Below are positions 43,680-55,054 of a stretch of 64,000 bases of DNA, piece after piece. A program made the translations under genes and the position numbers. Origin of the DNA: Gnetum montanum (Eukaryota; Streptophyta; Gnetopsida; Gnetales; Gnetaceae). Within the stretch, counting starts at the first letter, position 1. Each line of letters begins with the position of its first letter. The notes beneath the pieces were generated by a model, which searched no databases, was not told where the DNA came from, and worked only from the letters and a program-made list of their open reading frames with translations. The stretch spans positions 384,934 to 448,933 of the forward strand of contig MNCI01005291.1 in assembly GCA_015680685.1 (NCBI GenBank). Direction: 5' to 3'.

Positions 43680-43890
43680 AATATCCTTTTAAGGCCTCAA
43701 ACTGGTAAGATGGCCTACCAGGACCTAAAACTAGTGAAACCATGGCCTACTAGGGACTAAAACTAGTGAAACCATGGCCTTCCAAGGTCTTAAATGAGCA
43801 CCATATCCTGCTAAGATCTTAAACTTGTAACATAGCCTCCCAAGGCTTTAAACTATTAGCATGACCACCAAGGCCTTAAACTAGCAACAT
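43680..43890 (+). repeat. CATGGCC-phrase repeat downstream of integrase
   Basis: About six imperfect units such as CCATGGCCTACTAGGGACTA followed by AAACTAGTGAA, AGGCCTTAAACTAGCAAC. Same phrase family as after gag-pro, so the element carries it twice, once after each coding block. Confidence 0.75.
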
Positions 43891-44843
43891 TGGTGACTTG
43901 GGTAGCTTAGTTTCATTCATCATTCTATGTGGCCTTATGCATTGTAACATGATAACATGTTTTTCTTCTCTTGGTTTCTTGTCCTCTTGAAGTTATCCTT
44001 GCAAGATGAAACGTAAAGTCATTGTGGAGGTGCAACTCATCATAGCAACAAGTCACCACATGACCTCAACGTGTAAGATTCAATGATTTTGTCTTATTGT
44101 GTCAAGAGTTCTTAATCCGCATCATTCTCATTATTCTCTTCTTGAACCTAACCCTATAACATTATTATAGTCTTCCTTACCCTAAACAACAAAGTTAATA
44201 GATGATTGACACTCATGTACTGTGACCATATGACATACCTATGTCATGCTCAACATCAAATCTATTGAATGTAAGACATCTCATTTAACAAGAAAACCAT
44301 TAAGTCCATTGAGCATCACAGATGTTACTTGATGGAAAAATCATTAAGTTTGCTAGGTGTAACACACCTCCTCTAGCATGAAAAAAATGTTAAAATTGAC
44401 CTTGGCAAAGCACACTAATGAAGGTTTCATCCCACAAAATAAATGGAGAAGTAAGTTGCTAGGATAACAACTCCAAATATGGAAAGGAAGGAGCCTAATG
44501 ACCAAAATTCCTTAGAGCAAAGTGATGGTTCCTCAAATGCATCTATCGAGTGAACCACACATTAAGAGACAACATGTCAAGGCTATAACCATGATGTCAA
44601 CACTGGAAAGCATTATTATCCTTCATAACCATTTCGCTGCAACCTCATGATCATTTCTTCCTCATATCCTTGTCCCATCATCACAAGCACTCTATGACAT
44701 GGTTCAACACAACTAGATCAAGCGTGAAGAGAGAACATCAATGGTGTACCTGTAATTGTGTTTTGTATTCTTTGTCAGTGCCTCTTGATTCAATCCTTCA
44801 AATACCAACAAGAAGGAAATAATGAAACACCACCAAATTCACA
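43891..44843 (+). other. Family B 3' untranslated region
   Basis: No ORF. Parts match 51470-52430: CTTGCAAGAxxAAACxxxAAGxTxxT, CATCATAGCAxCAAGTCA, and at the end TTTGTCAxTGxCTCTT followed by AAxxAATGAAACACCACCAAAT. This shows that copy I (47.6-53.3 kb) carries the post-integrase part although its integrase is gone. Confidence 0.6.
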
Positions 44844-45911
44844 TGTTGTAATTATTGTAAATCCATCCCATGAAATCCAAGGTAAAACTTCTTTGTAATT
44901 ATGAAGATTATAACCCATGATGTGCAATCTCACATACTTTATACTTTTTGGGCTGAAAAATATTTCATAACTGGTCCAAGCCTCATCCCCTAAGTGAAAA
45001 AAGTCATGTAATGTCTATATCTAGGCTTGGGAGGGTTAAAATGCCTTTTCAGATGCCAAAATTGCCATTTTGATGGGTTTTATGGGGGGTATAGCATTTT
45101 CTACACTAAAGACACCTACATGTGGGTAAAACTCACCCATTCCTAGTGTGGAGAGATGTTATGGCATCTATTACCAATGTGGAAGGGTGTGATGGCATCT
45201 ATGCTTAGTATAGAGAGCTCTAGCATCATTCATGCCCAACATCGGGGGTATAACCCTTACCCTCTAGCATTAATACATCAATCCCCCAACATTGATATAT
45301 CATCTATAGCATTGATAGTTCATCCATCCATCATGGATACTTCATGGTCAAGATTTCAATGCATGCACCAACTTCAGCGAGGATCATGCATGTCAATGTT
45401 GTGGTTGGAAGGACCAGCATGGGTGGACAAAGATAGCATGGATAAAATTCTTATTTACTATTGTTAGTAAATGGAATGTATATGGGGGTATGACACTTAC
45501 CATATACAGTAACCCCCCTTGACTTGGACAACCACCTCACCTAAGTGTAGAAGAAACTTGTAGCCAATTTTTTAGCAATTTGCAATCAAGATTATAGCTA
45601 ATTTGAAGCTAAATTAATGGCCCAAGACCTATAAAGCCTAAGCCCCTATATCATTAAATGGTTCCACACTTTTGGAAATTTAACCCTTTACCATTTTGAG
45701 CATTTTGGAATTTTTAGAACTCTTGAAATCCTATAAAAATGTTGCCTCTCAAATCCTCTCAACATGGAACCCCTTGTAACCATTGTTACCTCCTTTTCCC
45801 CCTTGAGATCTGTGAGAATTTTGTGTCCATGTTGTTCATCTAGGAATCTAGACTTCTAGTGTTGCTCACTTGGCTAGCCAAATCACTTACACCTCTCACC
45901 CCCCTACAACA
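44844..45911 (+). repeat. Candidate family B 3' LTR
   Basis: Starts TGTTGTA and ends TACAACA, a perfect 7-bp inverted repeat; length 1,068 bp. It begins right after the conserved AATGAAACACCACCAAAT segment, and has a possible TATA box, CCTATAAAAATG, near 45732. Short repeats (AGTGTGGAGAGATGTTATGGC, then AATGTGGAAGGGTGTGATGGC) lie at 45140-45230. No partner LTR is seen and there is no strong polypurine tract before it, so this remains a candidate. The minor ORF 45156-45467 lies within it. Confidence 0.4.
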
Positions 45912-46329
45912 ACAATATTGTATATCTGGTATGACATTAGCAAAGGTTTAATAACATTGGAACTGACATAACATCCATGTTCTGGAGTGGATTGCAGAAG
46001 CTTCAATAGATTCTAAACCCTCATTCTAGTGAACCCCTTGCTCTTATGGGAAATCTTGTACACATCTTCTATATCCCTCTTTATTCATTTAAAATAAAGA
46101 TTACAATTTTATTTGTATGCAAGTTTCATTGTTTATCATGTTTTGGCATAATTTCTCCCAAATTTGTTTTTTTTTTTCATTTTATTTGGATTACCCTCAT
46201 TTGCATTTCTTAAGACCTTGGATGATCTGTCAGACCATCTAGGACATCAAGGATCTCATTTTTTGCAGATGCCCTAAAGATCTTAGGTTAAGAACTACAT
46301 GTGGTGAAACTTCTCAATTCCTCTAGTAG
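45912..46329. other. Spacer, unidentified
   Basis: AT-rich; a T-run near 46170. It lies between the candidate LTR and the gag-pro fragment of copy III. Possibly leader DNA but nothing can be matched. Confidence 0.4.
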
Positions 46330-46634
46330 CCAAGGTTTTTAGCTACAACAAAATCATCATTCATGGTGATAACATAGTTCTCCTAGCTATTGACAACATG
46401 GATATAGAGCAAGGGTCTAAAGTGGAGTTTCAAGAAGAAACCCCCAGCCATAAAGTTGAATGACCCAGGAGAGTGGAGAAGGTCAAAAATAACAATGATG
46501 GATAATGGGACATGCTAAGGTAACAACTCCTTTTCAACATCATCAATGAAGGGGATGGGAAGTACAAACTTGTACAAAACAAGCCATACATGTTTCCTAA
46601 TCTCTCAAAGATCAAGAAGAATTTGCACAAGTAA
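46330..46634 (+). pseudogene. Family B Gag-Pro tail, copy III
   Basis: Text FHGDN-IVLLAI-like (TAACATAGTTCTCCTAGCTATTGACAACATGG), then VEFQEETPSHKVE, then KYKLVQNKPYMFPNLSKIKKNLHK and TAA at 46632-46634. It matches the protein tail of B1 (26290-26585) and B2 (54760-55054) almost codon by codon. Protease core missing. Confidence 0.8.
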
Positions 46635-47564
46635 TGTGCACCCTTGATCCTTCCACTTGATACCCTTGTAACCTTGTAATCATATGTATTTATAGATAAT
46701 TAAACTAAGTTCATTTGTTGCTTATTTATGACTTTTTTCTTAAGCTATTTTAATTTCTTTCCACATGTAGCCTAAGGGTTTACTTTTGTTTACATTTTTA
46801 TTTAAGCCTTTTTCTTTCTTTTTCTTCCTTTTTTTAGCATAATGTAAGCATGAAAAACCTCTTAAACACTTTAAAACCAAAAAATCCATAAAAATTTTAA
46901 AATATAAAATTAATAAAAAAGTATAGTTTCCTTTCAACATGGATCCACCATGGCCTAAAACTAGCAAAAGTTGAGCTTGCCATGGCCTCAAACTAGCAAC
47001 AATGCATGGCCTATCATGGCCTAAAACTGGTAAATACCCAACTACCTACCATAGCCTTAAACTAGTGATAAACTCATGGCCCATCATGGCCTAAAACTAG
47101 TAAACCAATTTCATACTGTACACATGGCCCACCATGGCCTTGAACTAGCAGTAGTGCATGGCCTACCATGGCCTAAAACTAGAAATGATATTACAACTTA
47201 TATGCATTTTAGCCTACAACTTTATTGCTATTTTTGATATTTATAGCCAACATAGCCATCTACAACATAGCTAATTACAACGTTCATAACGTTAAAACCT
47301 TAAAATCATAAAGCCATGATAAATGTATGAAAATAAATATATATATGGCTACAAGTAAAATTAAAACTTAAAATTTAAAATGCTTAAACATACATAGCCA
47401 TAGTCACATTGCATGGCCAAAATGTTAAGTTTGAAACTGTTCACAACTAAAACATTGCCCAACACTAGTCATATAACATCAAAAAAAATGAAAATAAAAT
47501 AATAGTACATGTTATCACATCAAGCATTTGGAGTATGCTAAGGGGCATCCAGAGGAGTAGGTGG
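46635..47564 (+). other. Copy III spacer with CATGGCC-phrase repeat and last codons of antisense gene
   Basis: 46930-47180 has at least eight CATGGCC phrases (CATGGCCTAAAACTAGCAA and variants). 47200-47530 matches 27030-27350. The minus-strand stop TAG of the antisense gene is visible at 47540-47538 after a GGATGCCCC context (GTTGCCCC in B1), but only about ten codons exist before the sequence changes into the next copy's LTR. This is the sharpest of the truncated junctions. Confidence 0.7.
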
Positions 47565-48349
47565 GAACCCTAACCCTATAAATACCCCAACGCTCCATGT
47601 TTTAGGGGTTGGCAAATCTGAAACAAGATGGCCCATTTTGGCATTTCAGTTGGCAAATCTTACATCTACTTGGCAAATTTGAGCATTAGCATTCTAAGCA
47701 CCCTTGCACCTGAGCACACTTAGCATCTTGGCAAAGTTTGGAACATTGCCTAATACCATTGTATAGTACCTAGCACACCGTACACCACCACAGCTTGTAG
47801 GACAACATGGTAGCCAACTTGGTAGGCTCAGATCTCATGGCAGACATCAATTCTTTGTAGCCAAACACCTTGAGACTATAACTATGCTACCTACTATGCT
47901 TATTTGTACACTACATACCTCCTAAAATTTTCTTTGTAGTTAAATATGCTCCCCCATTTGGGGTGGTGTCGTTCACTCTTGCTCACATTCTATGCATTTT
48001 TTACATTTTTCTCCTACATTGTTGCATACTACTCACATTTTTCATTGTTTAATCACATATTGACATATTTGCATCCTTGTTTTCACATCAAAACCTCTAC
48101 TATGATCACATTCATGAACATCATGAAACACTGCATCCCCCTTTGACACCCATTTCATTATAACACCCATAAGTCCTAGTTCGATCGACAAGACCATTCT
48201 AGGCACCCTACCTCCATTCCCAACAGACCCTTCTATGGAAGTGGGGTCAAGGCTATGTGGCCATAGACCTCTCAGAGTCCCATTCTAGCCTTTAATGTTT
48301 TTTATCGCTATAGCAATCCCACCACTGACTCTGCAAACTAGGATCCTAG
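47565..48349 (+). repeat. Copy I partial LTR and leader
   Basis: TATAAATACCCC at 47577-47588 followed by a TTAGGGGTTGGCAAA transcript start-like segment, then CATTTTGGCATTTCA repeats, is matched by 53304-53400 upstream of copy II. The shared part continues to about 48330 (GACAAGACCxTTCTAGGCA, CCTCAGAGT). A drifted Tat-type primer site may be TGGTGTCGTT at 47964-47973 (TGGCGCCGTT expected), which would place the LTR end close to 47960. The LTR start is not found; copy III abuts instead. Confidence 0.5.
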
Positions 48350-49880
48350 TGCCTCAACTCACCAAGTAAAACAATGAAGGAGACCCCAATGTGCACCTAG
48401 TTACATTTAGTTTTGAATCCCTATTGCTACAAGCATGGCCACACGCCATCATGCATATCTTTGCCATGTCACTAACTAGAAAAACCTTAAACTGGTACTA
48501 AGCACTACCTAGAGGTTCTATTTCCTCTTTAGAAGACCTCTTAAGTGTGTTCGTGACATGCTTTAGGTACAACTTGAAGCCTAAAACTACCTTGGACTAG
48601 CTAAGTCAAATTAAGTAGGGCCACCTAAAGCTCATGCAAAAATTCATCAAATGCTAGAGCACCTCATTGAGTGAAATTCAATAGCCAATAGCCAAGACAC
48701 ACCTTTTGGCCATCTTTAAGGGTGTAGTCAATGATTTCATAAAGTCAAAACTGTAATACCTAGCCCTACAGTCCCTAAGCCAAGCCTTTGCCTAGACTAA
48801 GGGCATACAAATGTAGCTAAAGCCAATAAGGACCTAACCTATGTGGCCTACAAAAACTAGCATGTGAGAAAGTAGAATGCAACAATGGCAACAATAGCCA
48901 CACAAGCTAAAGCAACCAACTAGAGGTTAATGACTAGGCAACCCAAAGCCCTAGCTCACAAAGTTGCCAACTCTGTTGCCCAAGCAACCTACCTACCCAC
49001 ATCTATACTGGCCATAGTACAAGCCACTCCAAGGCCCAACTTCAAGTGTAAGGATCACTCAAAGTATACCCCATTGCCATTGAAATTCACAAAACTACTA
49101 GATCAACTGTTAAAAGCCAGGCAAGTCCAACATAAACAAGTGTCTAAGGATGCCCACAAAAGGCACAAGTACTACAAGCTACTAAGAAATCTCACCTCAG
49201 CAACACCAAAAAAGCCCCCAATCCCATAGCACTTTAGGCTAAACCAATTTTGTCATTACCACTAGTTGTTTGGTCATAGGACAAACTTTTGTCGAGCTTT
49301 GCAACATGATCTACAAAAGATGATAGGTAGGGATGAACTAGTGCTTCACATGGCAAAACCAATTAGGCCCTAGAGCCAATCCAACATGGACAATGCTACC
49401 TACATCATAAATACCATTAGCATGGGTGGCAAGTCAAAACTGGTGTAGCAACCTTTTATGGTATGAGTGCCTTCCAGTAGTGCAAGGGTCCCCTTAGCCT
49501 CTATGAGTTCGAGGCCCTCCTTCATTGTTAGAGAATCACCTTGGACATCCACAACGCCCTTCATAGGGTCCCATAGTAGGTTGCAACAATAATTACTCAG
49601 TAGCAGTTTGTCATTAGGGTGCCATAATGCACTAGCCCCTATCCTACGCAAAGCTCGGTAGTGGGAAACACATCAGCCCCTTCTTGTCCAAGGGCTGGCC
49701 CCACTGGCAACATGGGTAGACCCACTAGATGTCAATGCAAGAGGCCCAACGAATGCCTCACAGATAAATGACTAGGCAACAATGAGACCAAAAGTGCTTG
49801 GTCTGTCAAAGATAGTCCCTATCTTTGCAATCCCCATGGAAGAAGCAACTAAAAAGGCCATGACCATGAGCCACAACTAA
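48350..49880 (+). pseudogene. gag: Family B Gag, copy I (the only one with its core)
   Basis: Gag core around 48410-48730: SFESLLLQAWPHAIMHIFAM, LTRKTLNWY, ALPRGSISSLEDLLSVF and IAKTHLLAIFKGVVNDF. This is the Tat-type retrotransposon Gag order (WYxxLPxGSIxSxxDLxxxF). Further on, YTPLPLKFTKLLDQLLKA and FCHYHQLFGHRTNFCRAL with DLQKMIGRDELVL are the Tat nucleocapsid region (FCxYHxxxGHxTxxC). The capsid core is missing in B2, so this copy is the best source for placing the family. Many TAG stops. Confidence 0.8.
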
Positions 49881-50519
49881 GCACTGAGGCCCCCAAATGG
49901 GCCAAGCATACCAAGCCCAAGTCCCCTCTACAAGAGATCTATCTCTTAGGCTACATGGAGGAGGTCAAGGCCAACACAATGGCTAATGGCAAGAACTTTG
50001 TAGATGCATTAGCCTAGGTCAAGCAAGTGCTCAAGAAAAATATAACGTTGAGCTTGTATGACTTGGTCATGATCTCATTTTCCCACTAGGAAGCACTAGC
50101 ATAGGTGTTGGCTTTCATTCCTATTATGAAGGACATCCCTATGGATGAGAATAACATCCATGTAGTGATGTTGCCCCCAGCACCATAGGAATTAGGTTCA
50201 ACATCCCTAGCATTTCATGACAAGACAATCAAGATCAACCCTAGCCAAGTGGAGGTCATCACAACTCTAATGTTTATTACCATACGTGTTGGGCAATGCA
50301 AGATCCATAGAGGGCACGTCAATGATGGTGTAGCAAGAAATGTAATATCGTACAATGTTGTCGACAAGCTAGGCCTCATAGAAAAAATCAAGACAATAGA
50401 AATCGCATGCCTAAAATCCTTCAATGGATCATGCATCACTATTAGGGGCACGATAACCATAGCCTTCATGACAAGGGAGCGATTCCCCACCACCATAGAA
50501 TTTATCATCATAGAGAAAA
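49881..50519 (+). pseudogene. pro: Family B Gag-Pro linker and truncated protease, copy I
   Basis: YMEEVKANTMANGKNFVDAL, LYDLVMISF and NNIHVVMLPPAP are the linker seen also in B2 (YMEEVK, LYDLIMTFATHHEAL, SIHVVMIPPSP). The protease loop is HVNDGVARNVISYNVV, followed by CLKSFNGSCITIRGTITIAF. It breaks off after EFIIIEKMP and passes directly into CATGGCC-phrase repeat, so the ILGRPW flap and the tail are missing. Confidence 0.82.
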
Positions 50520-51175
50520 TGCCATGGCCTTAAACTAGCATCTACAACCCAAAATGACCTAAAACTATCAATCCCCTTTCCATGGCCCAAAATGGCCTTA
50601 AACTAGTAGTCTATGTGGCCTGAAATGGCCCAAATCTAGCAACACTTGACCCAAAATGGCATTAAACTATCGTTGTGGCCCGAAATAGTCCTAAAACTAC
50701 CACTTTTAATTCTATCCCTATGGTCTATTAAGACATAAAATTGGCATGCACATGGCTTGTTGAGGCCTAAAACTAGCACAAGAATGCTTACCTTCCTAAT
50801 AGCCCACATACATACTTAGGCAAACTTTACCACATTATTTTTTCCATTTGTGCACATTGACTTTGTGAAGTAGTTACTACTTGATGCTTTTCTAGTTGAT
50901 TTTGTAGGATGTTACAGGAACATAGCATGGCTATGCATAAGCACACCTAGCATATAGCACTACACATCTATCCAACAAGGTAAGCACTCATCCACCATGA
51001 TGCTAAAATTGGCATGGTAATCTGCTATGACTATAAACTGGCAGAGCTCATCCTTGGCTCACAATGTTAAACTGGCATAGCAGCTCATCTGCTACAATGT
51101 TAAACTAGCATACAATAGTTGACTAGGACTATAAACTAGCACACCACGATCTCCCAAGATCTTAAACTAGTAGTG
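50520..51175 (+). repeat. CATGGCC-phrase repeat, copy I
   Basis: Long run of related phrases: CATGGCCTTAAACTAGC, AAAATGGCCTTAAACTAGTA, GGCCCGAAATAGTCCTAAAAC, GACTATAAACTAGC. The phrase is fused directly to the broken protease. A gap of less repetitive text lies at about 50790-50980. Confidence 0.72.
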
Positions 51176-51455
51176 CAGCCTTTGGAGCACTTACAGCATC
51201 ATCGGCCCCATCATTTTGTTGATTCTTTGAGCACTTGCCACCAACACAGCCTTTAGAGAACTCATAGCATCATTTCCCTTAATACTTTTTCTAGCTTTTC
51301 AAACACTTGAAACTACTTTAGCCTTTGAAGCACTTGTAGCATCATTACCCTTGGCATTTGACTGGCTTTTTTTTAACACTTGTAACTAGCATAGTCTTTG
51401 AAGAACTCGCAGCATCTTTGCTTCTAGTATTTGATTTTTTCTTCATGTTTTGTGA
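51176..51455 (+). repeat. Tandem repeat, four units of about 72 bp
   Basis: Anchors (C/T)AG(C/T)CTTTGGAGCACTT followed by AGCATCAT start at 51176, 51247, 51319 and 51392. Each unit ends with TTTGATTxTTT or CTTTTxxAACACTTG. Only seen in copy I. Confidence 0.8.
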
Positions 51456-52449
51456 TTTTCTTATCTTCTCAGAGTTATGTTTGCAAGACAAAACCCTAAG
51501 GTGGTCATGCAAAGATGCATATCATAGCAGCAAGTCATCACATTATTTTGATGTACATGATCAAGCTAGCTAAGCCTCTCAAGAGTGCACATCCTTACTA
51601 CCCCACTATAGCCTACCTACATCCATTCCTATGTCTTCATACCTTTGCATTCCCCCACATAGTCAATATTGCAAGCCCCTCTAATGCTCTCATGTTGTGA
51701 CTACATGGAACCCTCTTCAAGTCAAACTGTAGAGCCCAAGGTAGACATAACATAAGTTGTCTCGTGGAAAGCCTTTATTGGCTAGTCAAAGCCTAGGCAA
51801 ATGTACCACAAGTCACCATAGGGAGGAAACACCTATCCTATAGATGTGACATGGTTTCATCAAATCAAATCCCATCTGATGGCACATAGTCCACTTGATA
51901 GAAAGCACCCTACAATTAGTGTTTAGCAATGTGCAGAACCTAAAGTAGGTTTGCCCTGTAGCAAAAAAGTAAAAAGCAAAAAGAAAAAGAAAATGAGCAA
52001 AGGGGGACAAAAGCACATCCCCAAGAAAATTAGTAGAGTTGCAATTTTGCAACTGATCTTGCCCTAAATCCATCTTGACTCTTACATAAGCACTCTGACG
52101 CAAGGTCATCATTTCTAGAGGCTAGGCACCTTGGTGCCATGATCACCATCAACTGTGTTGACTCTGCATCCTGCATCATAACACCTTATTTGCATCTCAT
52201 TTTCTCTTTTATCCCTAGCACATTACCTATACCTTTTTCTACTAGCATATCACTATCCATAGCACTCTTGAGCATGGTACAGCAACTTCCCATCAAGTAC
52301 TGACAAGCGATGTTGGTGCTAAGCCTCTTGTGGTGTTCTGTAGTTCTTTGTCAATGTCTCTTAGGCCACTCCTCTAGATGTTAACAAAGAGGAACCAATG
52401 AAACACCACCAAATTTGGACTATAGCTTATCAATTACAAATTTATCTAA
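51456..52449 (+). other. Copy I 3' region
   Basis: Matches the post-integrase region of B1 (43970-44843). It holds a strong purine tract, AAAAAGAAAAAGAAAATGAG followed by CAAAGGGGGACA, at about 51977-52009 that could have served as polypurine tract. No ORF is supported. Confidence 0.55.
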
Positions 52450-52920
52450 GTGTCAACATGAGGTAATTTTTTTCTAAGTGCTGGGACTATGCTCTCCACT
52501 ACCCTAGAGTGTAGTCAGCTTAATAGAGGGCGTAATCAACACCTAAGGACTAGTTTGCATATTTTTCAAAGTGTCACGCCAATAGCTACAGATTTTTCTA
52601 AGTGTTAGGACTATGCTCTCCACTCCACTGGAGTGTAGTCAAGCATAGTTAGCATGGAAGACTCAATTTGGCAGAAATTTTTCTTGAGACTATGTTCTTC
52701 AACAAACTGGAGCATAGTTAAGCATAGTCAACTAGAAGCTAGATTTTGCAAAAATTTTCTAAATACTAGGACTATGCTTAACCCAAACTAGGTGTGTAGT
52801 AAGCCTCCTATGGAGAGTGTACGTAACACACAGCCATGTTTTGTAAAATTTTTCTAAGTGTTGTAGTTATGCTATCTCCTAGTCTAGAGTGTAGTCAAGC
52901 ATAGTCAGCTAGAATAGCCT
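52450..52920 (+). repeat. Tandem repeat in copy I/II LTR-like region
   Basis: Five irregular units (anchors near 52471, 52594, 52681, 52757 and 52851) with TTTTTCTAAGTGxTAGGACTATGCTC, then CTGGAGTGTAGTCAAGCATAGTCAGC. Spacing is 77-123 bases. The phrase AGTGTAGTxAAGCATAGTxA dominates the stretch. Confidence 0.75.
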
Positions 52921-53719
52921 CCAAAGGCCTCCACAATGCAACACTAGCATTCATCTTAGCTCCAACACACCTCTAGCAAGTGTAGTTAGCAAAACTACAT
53001 ATTTGTTACATCCCTTTTTGTCCAAAAATTGTAACTACACTTGATCTCACTTAAGACAGTGGATAATGTAGTCCCAAAGCATAGTCTCCAAAGTTGCATT
53101 TCTTAGGTACATTGAGGTCTTTTCAACATGTGCACATACAATTGGGAGCATAGTCACAGTCTTGCATCCTTGTAAATTTTTTCAAAGAACAACACAGCAC
53201 AACACTGCTTGCCTCAATGAAGAGTGTAGTTGGACGACAACATAGTCCCAACCATCCCACTTCCATGTGGTAGTCTCTCTGCATTTCATGCTAATCCTAG
53301 GCCTATAAATACCCCCACCATCTACATCTTAGGGGTTGGAAAAATTTCAAGTTGGCATTTTTGGCATTTCATTGGCATTTTGGCATTGGCAAACTTTTAG
53401 GTTAGCATTTGGTGAAGTTGCAAACAGCGTAGCCCCACTACAGCCCAACAGAACACCATAGTCCATGGTACATTGTAATGGCCAACCTGGTAGGCACAAC
53501 CACCACTACGAGTGCTAGTCTTTGTGGCAAGACACCCCAAGATAGTAACTATGTTATCCACTACACCTACTATACACCGCATACCTTCTCATCCCTTCTA
53601 AAGTTAACTAAGCTTAACCCCATTTGGAGTGATGCCACTTTCTCTCTCACTCTCTCCCTATGCATTTTTAGCATTTTTACTCATATTTTGGCATTTTACT
53701 TGTATTTTCAATTATTTTC
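52921..53719 (+). repeat. LTR-like end and leader of copy II
   Basis: CCTATAAATACCCCCACC with TATA at 53304-53311, then TTAGGGGTTGG and several TTGGCATTT phrases, equivalent to 47577-47700 of copy I. The region also continues as leader (CATTTGGAGTGATGCC, similar to CATTTGGGGTGGTGTC of copy I). It can be the LTR shared between copy I and copy II or a separate 5' LTR; the ends cannot be fixed. Confidence 0.5.
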
Positions 53720-55054
53720 ATGCACCCCCACATGTTGACACCTTTTTTTACACTAAAAACCTCAACTATGCTCACCCTTGTTGACACCATTGACACTGCA
53801 AACACCACTCAATACTTAGCATTATTTGGCATTACATTTGGTAAGTCTCCATTCAATCAACAAGACTGTTCTAGGCATCTTATCTCTACCTCCAATAGGC
53901 CCTCACATGAACATGGGGTTAGAACTATGCACCCATGGATCCCTCAGTGTTCTAGCCACTAATGTTTTTAGTCACTACAACCTCCTTTGCCTAACCCACT
54001 CCAACCAATAGATCACATGAGCACCAAAAATCCCACAACCAAACCAACAAGGAAGAGCCTTAATAGACATAGCCTAAAGCCAAAGTTTTTATTTTGTAAT
54101 GCATGGAGGAAGTAAAGCATAACTAGGGTGACAAGCCCATAGCCAATGACAAAAACTTCCTTAGTACAATGGACCAAGTCAAGTAACTCCTCAAGCAAAA
54201 GAATACAACCTTACACTTGTATGACTTGATCATGACTTTTGCCACACATCATGAGGCTCTAGTCAAAATTTTGACTTTCATACTAGTTAGTGAGGATATC
54301 CCTTCTAACGAGGAGTCCATCCATGTAGTGATGATTCCTCCCTCACCAAAGTGAAAGAATTCAACACCCTTAATGTTTCATAATAGTGAAATTGAGGTTA
54401 ATCCCTAAAATGGGAAAGTAAGTAAAGCCCCTCTATTCATAACCATACACATAGGATAGTTCAAAATACATCAAGTACATGTTGATGACAAATCTACAAT
54501 CAATGTCATCCCATGCACCATCATTGAATGCCTAGGCTTAACTAAGCAAATACAATCTACAACCACCATAGCTCTTAAGTCCTTCAATGAATCAAGGGTT
54601 GCCATCAAGGGGTCCATCTCCTTGGATTTTTTAGTAGGGAAGAAAGAGAATTGTCAGCTTCTTGGTGGTGGAAGAGACACCAGGATTTAACCTGATCCTA
54701 GGAAGACCTTGGTTGGCTCAATTACAAGCTATGTCCTCCTCCATCCATCAAGAAATTCACCTTCCTTATGAGGGAGGAAAAATCATCATTCATGATGATA
54801 ACGTAGTTCCCCTAGCTATCAACAACATAAACATAGAGTAGGGGTCTGAAGTGGAGGTTTAAGAAGAAGCTCCTAGCCATGAAAAGCAACAACCCAAGAA
54901 AGCCAAGAATGACAACAATAAGCAACAGGATACATTATGGGATGAACTTCCTTTTAACATTGTAAGAGAAGGAGATGGCAAATATAAGCTTGTGTAGAGT
55001 AAGCCTTACTCACTCCCTAATCTTGCAAAGATTAGGAAGAATTTGCACAAGTGA
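53720..55054 (+). pseudogene. pro: Family B Gag-Pro, copy II/B2, with internal gag deletion
   Basis: The 5' part (53720-54040) matches the 48080-48330 leader of copy I; then the text jumps to the linker (YMEEVK at about 54100), so the capsid core and nucleocapsid of copy I (48350-49880) are absent. Protease: HVDDKSTINVIPCTII, ALKSFNESRVAIKGSISLDF and a shifted LGRPWLAQLQ (about 54695). The tail ends with IRKNLHK and TGA at 55052-55054. Several frame changes. Confidence 0.8.

Larger units (their letters stand above)
25845..45911 (+). mobile_element. Family B giant Tat/Ogre-like Ty3/gypsy element, copy B1
   Basis: Plus-strand order: gag-pro end (25845-26585), CATGGCC-phrase repeat, antisense multi-exon gene (27358-36693), 185-bp-period array (about 37150-40000), RT/RNase H/integrase (40740-43647), second CATGGCC-phrase repeat, 3' region, candidate LTR (44844-45911). 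The copia at 30795-36453 is a later insertion. The 5' LTR and most of gag are missing. Tat-lineage placement rests on the protease (VDDGVATNVIP, ILGRPWLAQ) and integrase text. Ogre-type elements are known for an intron between protease and RT, and Tat elements for extra antisense ORFs; this copy seems to combine a very long spacer with such an ORF. Treating it as one element is inference from order and from partial repetition in B2. Confidence 0.6.
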
